64,000 nt of DNA, from contig JADLHM010000070.1 in NCBI GenBank assembly GCA_020848745.1, forward strand, positions 1 to 64,000. The letters run 5' to 3'. The notes beneath the pieces were generated by a model that searched no databases, had not been told where the DNA came from, and saw only the letters and a program-made list of their open reading frames with translations. The position numbers were made by a program, and so were the translations under genes. This DNA is from Deltaproteobacteria bacterium. GTDB lineage: Bacteria; Desulfobacterota; Binatia; UTPRO1. Shown piece after piece: positions 59,493 through 64,000 of this stretch (positions are counted from its first letter, which is position 1; the number at the start of each line of letters is the position of its first letter).

Positions 59493-59740
59493 TCAGGGCT
59501 CATGTCGGCGAGGCCGAGCTCCTCGCGGCACTGGGGCGTCAGGTCCGCCGTCGCGAGCGCGCTGTCGAGACACAGCCGAGCCAAGTGCAACGGACCGCGT
59601 AGCTCGTGACACACATAGTTCAGGAGTTGCTGTTTCGCGTCGACCTGGGAGCGCAGCCGATGGATCTCGGCCAGCAACGCATTCGCGGAGTCGATGATCA
59701 TGGAAATCTGACTGTCCGCCGGGGTCAGGTCCGGGAGCAC
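59493..59740 (-). pseudogene. Fragment of a sensor histidine kinase (HisKA only)
   Basis: About 83 codons from GTG 59740 (or ATG 59701) encode a coiled-coil region (LLAEIHRLRSQVDAKQQLLN) and the H-box VCHELRGPLHLARLCLDSAL with the phospho-acceptor His. The second HisKA helix (REELGLADM) breaks off near 59493, where the AAA ATPase remnant begins. No HATPase domain follows, and an in-frame stop lies just upstream of the start. This is a truncated gene; whether it is expressed is unknown. Confidence 0.65.
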
Positions 59741-59845
59741 ACGGAGTCAGGAATCCCGACAGGCGGACCGGGGCGGCGTGCGGTTCCGCTGCGTGAATGC
59801 TAGAAGCCGCCCCCAACCCACCGTGCCGAGGAGACCCGTTCCCCG

Positions 59846-61000
59846 ATGATGAAGCGCGACGTCTACACCGAAGAGCACGAGCTCTTCCGCGAGCAGTTCC
59901 GGAAGTTCGCCGCCAAGGAGATCGAGCCGAAGATCGAGCGCTGGAACCGCGACGGCATCACCGACCGCGAGACGTGGAAGCGGATGGGTGAGGCCGGCTT
60001 CCTCGCGCCGTGCGTGCCCGAGGAGTACGGCGGAGCCGGCGTCGACTTCCGCTACGACGCCATCATCATCGAGGAGATCGCCTACATGCGAGCCCACGGC
60101 ATCATGACGACGGTCCACGCGTCGATCTGCCTGCCGTACGTCATCACCTACGGCACGCCGTCGCAGAAGAAGAAGTTCCTGCCGCCCGCCGTGACCGGCG
60201 ACCTGCTCTTCGGGATCGGCATGACCGAGCCCGGCGCCGGCTCCGACCTCGCGAACATCCAGACGAAGGCGATCCGCCACGGCGACCATTACGTCGTGAA
60301 CGGCGCCAAGACGTTCATCTCGATCGGCCAGCTCGGCGGCGCCTACGTGACGGCCGTGAAGACCGACCCGAGCGCCAAGCCCGCCCACAAAGGCGTGAGC
60401 CTCCTCGTCATCGAGGCCGACACGCCGGGCTTCGTGCGCGGCCGGAAGCTCGAGAAGCTCGGCTTCCCGTCGCAGGACACGAGCGAGCTCTTCTTCGAGG
60501 ATTGCAAGGTGCCGGTCGAGAACCTGCTCGGGAAGGAAGGGCAGGGCTTCAAGATGATGATGGAGAAGCTCCAGCAGGAGCGCCTCTCGATCTGCATCAC
60601 CGCGATCGCGTCGTGCCGCCGCGCCCTCGACGACACCATCGCCTACACGCTCCAGCGGAAGGCCTTCGGGCGCCAGATCGCCCATTTCCAGAACACCCAG
60701 TTCAAGCTCGCCGAGCTCGCGACGCAGATCCAGATCGGCCAGGCCTTCGTCGACCAGCTGATCGTCGCGCACGTGCGCGGCGACGAGATCGTCTCCGAGG
60801 TGAGCATGGGCAAGTGGTGGACGACCGACCTCCAGAAGAAGGTGGTCGGCGAGTGCCTCCAGCTGCACGGCGGGTACGGCTTCATGCACGAGTACCCGAT
60901 CTCCCAGGACTACGCCGACGCCGCGGTGCAATCGATCTACGCAGGGTCGAACGAGATCATGAAGGTGATCATCGCCAAGCGCATGGGGCTCGGGGGGTAG
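59846..61000 (+). CDS. Acyl-CoA dehydrogenase (LCAD-like)
   Basis: The 384-residue protein has the full acyl-CoA dehydrogenase set: FGIGMTEPGAGSD (about 122-134), LFFEDCKVPVENLLG, and LQLHGGYGFMHEYPISQDYA. The catalytic Glu of LCAD-type enzymes is present as Glu245 in KLQQERLSI. Consistent with this, the MCAD-type position is Ala (IYAGSNEI). It oxidises an acyl-CoA to the enoyl-CoA with electrons going to ETF. It is separated from the Mo-hydroxylase operon by gene remnants and is probably transcribed alone. Confidence 0.93.
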   Translation: MMKRDVYTEEHELFREQFRKFAAKEIEPKIERWNRDGITDRETWKRMGEAGFLAPCVPEEYGGAGVDFRYDAIIIEEIAYMRAHGIMTTVHASICLPYVITYGTPSQKKKFLPPAVTGDLLFGIGMTEPGAGSDLANIQTKAIRHGDHYVVNGAKTFISIGQLGGAYVTAVKTDPSAKPAHKGVSLLVIEADTPGFVRGRKLEKLGFPSQDTSELFFEDCKVPVENLLGKEGQGFKMMMEKLQQERLSICITAIASCRRALDDTIAYTLQRKAFGRQIAHFQNTQFKLAELATQIQIGQAFVDQLIVAHVRGDEIVSEVSMGKWWTTDLQKKVVGECLQLHGGYGFMHEYPISQDYADAAVQSIYAGSNEIMKVIIAKRMGLGG

Positions 61001-61060
61001 CGCATGCCTGTTCCGGCCGCGCGGCGTGCGCGCTTGACGGGCCGGCGTCATGCCGCCAAA

Positions 61061-61082
61061 GTAAGACCTCTCGAAGTATTAC
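61061..61082. promoter_or_regulatory. Imperfect dyad upstream of the AbrB antitoxin
   Basis: GTAAGACC...GTATTAC over 22 bases is an inverted repeat matching itself at 16 of 22 positions. It ends 2 bases before the AGGAGG ribosome site of the antitoxin gene, so it could be an autoregulatory site. A TTGACG box is at 61034-61039, without a clear -10. Confidence 0.35.
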
Positions 61083-61094
61083 CAGGAGGACGTG

Positions 61095-61331
61095 ATGCGC
61101 GTCACCACGAAGGGGCAGGTCACCATTCCGATCGAGATCCGTGAACGACTCGGACTCCTGCCCAACAGCGAGGTCGAGTTCGTGGTCGAGGGGGCCGCGG
61201 TGCGACTCCGAAAAGCCCGGGGCGCGCGCCGGCGAGGACGCGGACGGAGCATCGTGGAGCGTTTGAAGGGCAAGGCGACCAGTGGTCTGACCACGGCCCA
61301 GATCATGGCGCTTACGCGCGGCGAGAAGTAG
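61095..61331 (+). CDS. AbrB/SpoVT-like antitoxin
   Basis: The 78-residue protein starts RVTTKGQVTIPIEIRERLGL (about 2-21), the swapped-hairpin DNA-binding fold of AbrB-type antitoxins, followed by VEFVVEGAAVRLRKA. The C-terminal half is basic and binds the toxin by family analogy. The ATG at 61095 is correctly spaced from AGGAGG. The stop shares one base with the toxin start (TAGTG). Confidence 0.9.
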   Translation: MRVTTKGQVTIPIEIRERLGLLPNSEVEFVVEGAAVRLRKARGARRRGRGRSIVERLKGKATSGLTTAQIMALTRGEK

Positions 61332-61732
61332 TGGCGGTCCTCGTCGACAGCAACGTGCTGCTCGACGTCCTCACCGAAGATCCACGCTGGTCTTCGTGGT
61401 CCGAGAGCGCGCTGGCCGAGCAAGGGGATCGCGACGTGCTGGCGATCGACCCGATCATCTATGCGGAGGTGTCGATCGGCTTCGTACGGATCGAGGAGGT
61501 CGAGGCCGCGCTGCCTCCGTCGACGTTTCACCGGCTGACCCTCCCCTGGGAGGCGGCCTTTCTCGCGGGCAAGTGTTTCGTGCGCTACCGGAAGCGCGGC
61601 GGGACCCGGACGTCGCCCTTGCCGGACTTCTACATCGGCGCGCACGCCAGCGTGTCGGGCATGAAGCTGCTCACGCGTGACGCCGCACGCTATCGGACCT
61701 ACTTCCCCAGGTTGCGGCTGATTGCCCCGTGA
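61331..61732 (+). CDS. PIN-domain toxin (VapC-like)
   Basis: The 133-residue protein has the PIN acids Asp6 (VLVDSNVLLDVL), Glu46 (IIYAEVSIGF), Asp99 (SPLPDFYIGAHA) and Asp117 (LTRDAARY). It is probably a Mg-dependent RNase neutralised by the AbrB-type antitoxin. The start is GTG at 61331. Its stop overlaps the next gene start (GTGA), although the following lipoprotein is not a toxin-antitoxin component. Confidence 0.9.
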   Translation: MAVLVDSNVLLDVLTEDPRWSSWSESALAEQGDRDVLAIDPIIYAEVSIGFVRIEEVEAALPPSTFHRLTLPWEAAFLAGKCFVRYRKRGGTRTSPLPDFYIGAHASVSGMKLLTRDAARYRTYFPRLRLIAP

Positions 61733-63297
61733 ATCGCCTGCCCTGCGCCGTGGAGATGGGAGCGGCCCGGTGGTCGGCGGTCGCGGCGCGCTGCGCGCTC
61801 GCCGTCGCGATCGGATGCGGCGGCGGCGACGCGCCGACGCCGATCGCGCAGGGCTTCGGCGCGCGCCTTGTCCCCGCGTTCACGGGGCGTCCGGCGGTCG
61901 CGCGGCCCGTCGCGGTCGCGCCGGTCGCCCAGCACCCGTTCATGGCGCGGAACGGGTGGAGCAACATGCACGGCGACGGCGCCGCCAGCGACACGCACCC
62001 GGAGGGCGGTCCGCTCGGACGGGACCCGGAGATCGTCTCGACGGCGCGCGGCTTCTTCGGCGGCGAGTGCGCGTCGGTGACCTTCGACCGCGCGGGGCGC
62101 ATCGTCACGGTGTGCACGAGCGCCCGTCGCATGCAGCTCCTCGTGCTCGACCCGGCCACGCTCCGTGAGCTGGCGGCGTACGACATGCCGCCGCGCCCCT
62201 CGATGCGGTCGCTCTCGATCCGGACCATCACGACCGATACGTCGGGGGGCGCGTACTTCTATCTCGACGAGCAGGATCGCGTGGTGGTCGGGACGGCCGC
62301 GCACCGCATCGAGGTGGTCGCGCACGACGACGCGGGCTTCCGGCTCGAGCGCGCCTACGACCTGGCGGCGACGATCGCGCCGGCAGGGCGCGCGTCCGGC
62401 GCCTCGGGCGGCGGCGACGCGATCGTCACGGTTCTCCCGGACTGGAGCGGGCGTTGGTACTGGTTCGTCACCCGCCTCGGCATGGTGGGGACCGTCGAGC
62501 GCGAGAGCGGCCGCGTCGCGACCCACCAGCTCGACGGCGAGCGCATCCAGAACTCGTTCGCGGTCGGACCCGAGGGCGCCTTCATCGTGTCCGATCACGC
62601 GCTCTACGATTTCGTCGCCGCCCCGGAGACCGGCGCGCCGACGGTCGCCTGGCGCGCGCTCTACGACCGCGGCGCGCGCCGGAAGCTCGGACAGCTCGAC
62701 CAGGGCTCCGGTACGACCCCGACGCTCCTCGGCGACGAGTGGGTCGCGATCGCCGACAACGCCGAGCCGCGCCTGAACGTGCTGGTGTACCGCCGCGGGC
62801 ACGCGCCCGAGGTCGACGACCGCAGGCGGCTGATCTGCAAGCAGCCGCTCTTCGCCCCCGGCGCGAGCGCCACCGACAACAGCTTCATCGGCGTCGGCCG
62901 CTCGCTCGTGGTCGAGAACAACGCCGGCTACGACATCTTCCCGACCATGATGTTCGGCCGGACCGGCGCGGGCGGGGTCGCGCGGGTCGACGTCGACGAG
63001 CAGGGCCTCGGCTGTCACGTCGTCTGGACGAGCCCCGAGATCTCGCAGACGACGGTGCCGAAGCTCTCGCTCGGGAACGGCCTCGTCTATCTCTACACGA
63101 AGCTCGCCGACGCGCCCTGGTGGACCGACGCGTACTATCTGACGGCGGTCGACTTCCGGACCGGGGAGACGGTGTACCGCGCGCGCACGGGCGTCGGGCT
63201 CGGCTACGACAACCACTGGGCCCCGGTGACGATCGGCCCGAACGGCACGGCGTACGTCGGCACGCTGCGCGGCCTCCTCGCGGTCCGCGACCGCTGA
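61729..63297 (+). CDS. Beta-propeller-like lipoprotein, unknown function
   Basis: This 522-residue precursor has a lipoprotein signal with the lipobox VAIGC (Cys at about 30) followed by Gly-Gly-Gly. The body shows regularly spaced strands of the form GGGDAIVTVLPDWSGRWYWF, and the end reads WAPVTIGPNGTAYVGTLRG, similar to PQQ/SMP-30-type propellers that carry an 'Asn-Gly-Thr-Ala-Tyr-Val-Gly' blade motif. No catalytic site was identified. The start is GTG at 61729, overlapping the toxin stop. ATG 61756 would leave a shorter signal peptide and is nearly as good. Confidence 0.72.
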   Translation: MNRLPCAVEMGAARWSAVAARCALAVAIGCGGGDAPTPIAQGFGARLVPAFTGRPAVARPVAVAPVAQHPFMARNGWSNMHGDGAASDTHPEGGPLGRDPEIVSTARGFFGGECASVTFDRAGRIVTVCTSARRMQLLVLDPATLRELAAYDMPPRPSMRSLSIRTITTDTSGGAYFYLDEQDRVVVGTAAHRIEVVAHDDAGFRLERAYDLAATIAPAGRASGASGGGDAIVTVLPDWSGRWYWFVTRLGMVGTVERESGRVATHQLDGERIQNSFAVGPEGAFIVSDHALYDFVAAPETGAPTVAWRALYDRGARRKLGQLDQGSGTTPTLLGDEWVAIADNAEPRLNVLVYRRGHAPEVDDRRRLICKQPLFAPGASATDNSFIGVGRSLVVENNAGYDIFPTMMFGRTGAGGVARVDVDEQGLGCHVVWTSPEISQTTVPKLSLGNGLVYLYTKLADAPWWTDAYYLTAVDFRTGETVYRARTGVGLGYDNHWAPVTIGPNGTAYVGTLRGLLAVRDR

Positions 63298-63507
63298 CCC
63301 GCGCCGTCCGCATCCGGGCGCGCCGCTCCGTCGTGAGCGCTCGCCCGCGTGCGCGCATCGCTCGCCGGGGCGGGGGTGCGCCGATTCGACGCAGGGAATC
63401 GCTCGGGTGAGCTTGTCGCTGCGGGGCCCCCGGGGGTAAGAGCGAGCGTCGTCGCAACGTTGTGAGATCACCCGAGGCGCGCGGCGCGCGCGGAGGAGGC
63501 TCCCGAC

Positions 63508-64000
63508 ATGACTTGTGGCTCGTCTCGGCGCCCGTGGCTGCTCGCCGTCGCACTGCTCGTGATCACGCGCCCGGCACACGCCGATGGCGACGACCCGCGC
63601 GATCTCGTGAAGCGCGTCCTCGACGCGGTGCCGAAGGTCGCGCTCACCGCCCAGGCGACGCTTACGTCCGACCGCGGCTGGACACGCGAGCTCGCACTCA
63701 GCCGCGCGTTCGTCGACGGCGCCGACGCATCCTACCTCGAGGTGACGGCGCCGCTCGCCCTCAAGGACACGCGCTTCCTCCTGGTCGACCGGGCGGAGGG
63801 GCGCGACGAGCAGTTCATCTACGTCCCGACCGTGAAGCGGGCGATGCAGGTCTCGGACGAGACCCGCAAGCAGCCGTTCCTCGGCTCGGACTTCAACGTC
63901 AGCGACATGGTGCGTCCGGAGCTCGACGCCTTCACCTACCGCGTCGTCGGCGACGAGACGGTCGGCGGACGGGCCGCCCGTCTGGTCGAGGCGACGCCCA
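63508..64000 (+). CDS. Outer-membrane lipoprotein-sorting protein (LolA-like), partial
   Basis: The gene starts with ATG at 63508 after GGAGGAGG and is cut by the window end after 164 codons. The first 26 residues are a signal peptide (WLLAVALLVITRPAHA). The visible mature part has RFLLVDRAEGRDEQFIYVPT, KRAMQVSDETRKQPFLGSDF and FTYRVVGDETVGGRAARLVE, the pattern of the LolA_like family often encoded next to RND-type transporters, which acts in lipid or lipoprotein transfer to the outer membrane. Nothing downstream can be seen. Confidence 0.8.
   Translation, partial: MTCGSSRRPWLLAVALLVITRPAHADGDDPRDLVKRVLDAVPKVALTAQATLTSDRGWTRELALSRAFVDGADASYLEVTAPLALKDTRFLLVDRAEGRDEQFIYVPTVKRAMQVSDETRKQPFLGSDFNVSDMVRPELDAFTYRVVGDETVGGRAARLVEATP

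Noticed and set aside
59435-59740. A complete 101-residue histidine-kinase-like gene
   Set aside because: The last 18 or so codons are out-of-frame antisense of the ATPase fragment, and no ATP-binding domain exists, so it is treated as a fragment.
1-64000. tRNA, rRNA, riboswitch and replication-origin searches by eye
   Set aside because: I saw no cloverleaf with a GTTCRA loop, no rRNA conserved segments, and no DnaA-box cluster or partition genes in the gaps between genes. A covariance-model search would be needed to exclude small RNAs.

Overview
The window is very GC-rich throughout, with an extreme G/C bias at third codon positions, which leaves long open frames antisense to almost every gene. 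It is a bacterial chromosomal segment. The gene content is a mixture: a complete Wzx/Wzy-type polysaccharide locus, many acyl-CoA, short-chain-dehydrogenase (SDR) and flavin enzymes, a DDN-type deazaflavin reductase, FG-GAP and thrombospondin-type-3 secreted proteins, Uma2 nucleases and PIN toxin modules. This resembles a high-GC former deltaproteobacterial lineage (Binatota, Myxococcota or Desulfobacterota type), but that placement is inference from gene style only. I saw no rRNA, tRNA, CRISPR array, phage or plasmid replication gene.

Region 1 (1-18553, minus strand) is one polysaccharide locus. It reads from a Wza-like export lipoprotein and a Wzc-like tyrosine autokinase through an O-antigen ligase/TPR protein, glycosyltransferases, a flippase fused to a glycosyltransferase, a Wzy-like polymerase, a phosphoglycosyl transferase, a DegT-type aminotransferase and a long-chain NDP-sugar 4,6-dehydratase, to a secreted beta-helix protein. 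Seven successive junctions are 4-nt ATGA/GTGA overlaps. The locus ends in an inverted-repeat element.

Region 2 (18.9-27.7 kb) holds a protein with a degenerate kinase-like C-terminus, divergent from a HAMP/class III nucleotide cyclase. It also holds a PMT-like membrane glycosyltransferase, an FG-GAP lipoprotein, an HDOD protein and a crotonase. Region 3 (27.7-38.97 kb) is a defence and toxin-rich stretch: a duplicated DUF222-like HNH protein divergent from a single-chain DUF262-DUF1524-RAMA protein (GmrSD-like), a Uma2 nuclease, a DUF3109/YkgJ-like protein, YchF, and two PIN toxin-antitoxin pairs flanking an SDR.

Region 4 (39.1-49.7 kb) carries a Cys-less thiolase-like protein translationally coupled to a membrane protein, a 1068-residue secreted protein, and an operon of flavin-dependent enzymes (LLM monooxygenase type, DDN type, and an NADH:flavin oxidoreductase of the dienoyl-CoA reductase type), followed by a second Uma2. 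Region 5 (49.76-59.33 kb) is the most distinctive part. A TetR repressor is divergent from an operon for a periplasmic type II DMSO-reductase-family molybdenum hydroxylase (alpha, beta, heme-b gamma, TorD-like chaperone, in the order of ebdABCD). The operon continues with an acyl-CoA dehydrogenase, an SDR, a small membrane protein and an acetoacetate-decarboxylase-family enzyme. A palindrome overlaps the putative -10 of this operon, and a similar palindrome lies in the 3' end of tetR. Together the genes look like an oxygen-independent C-H hydroxylation pathway followed by oxidation, for an unidentified hydrocarbon, terpene or steroid.

Region 6 (59.36-64 kb) has two decayed gene fragments (histidine kinase, AAA ATPase), an LCAD-like acyl-CoA dehydrogenase, an AbrB/PIN toxin-antitoxin pair, a beta-propeller-like lipoprotein, and the start of a LolA-like outer-membrane lipoprotein-sorting protein cut by the window edge.
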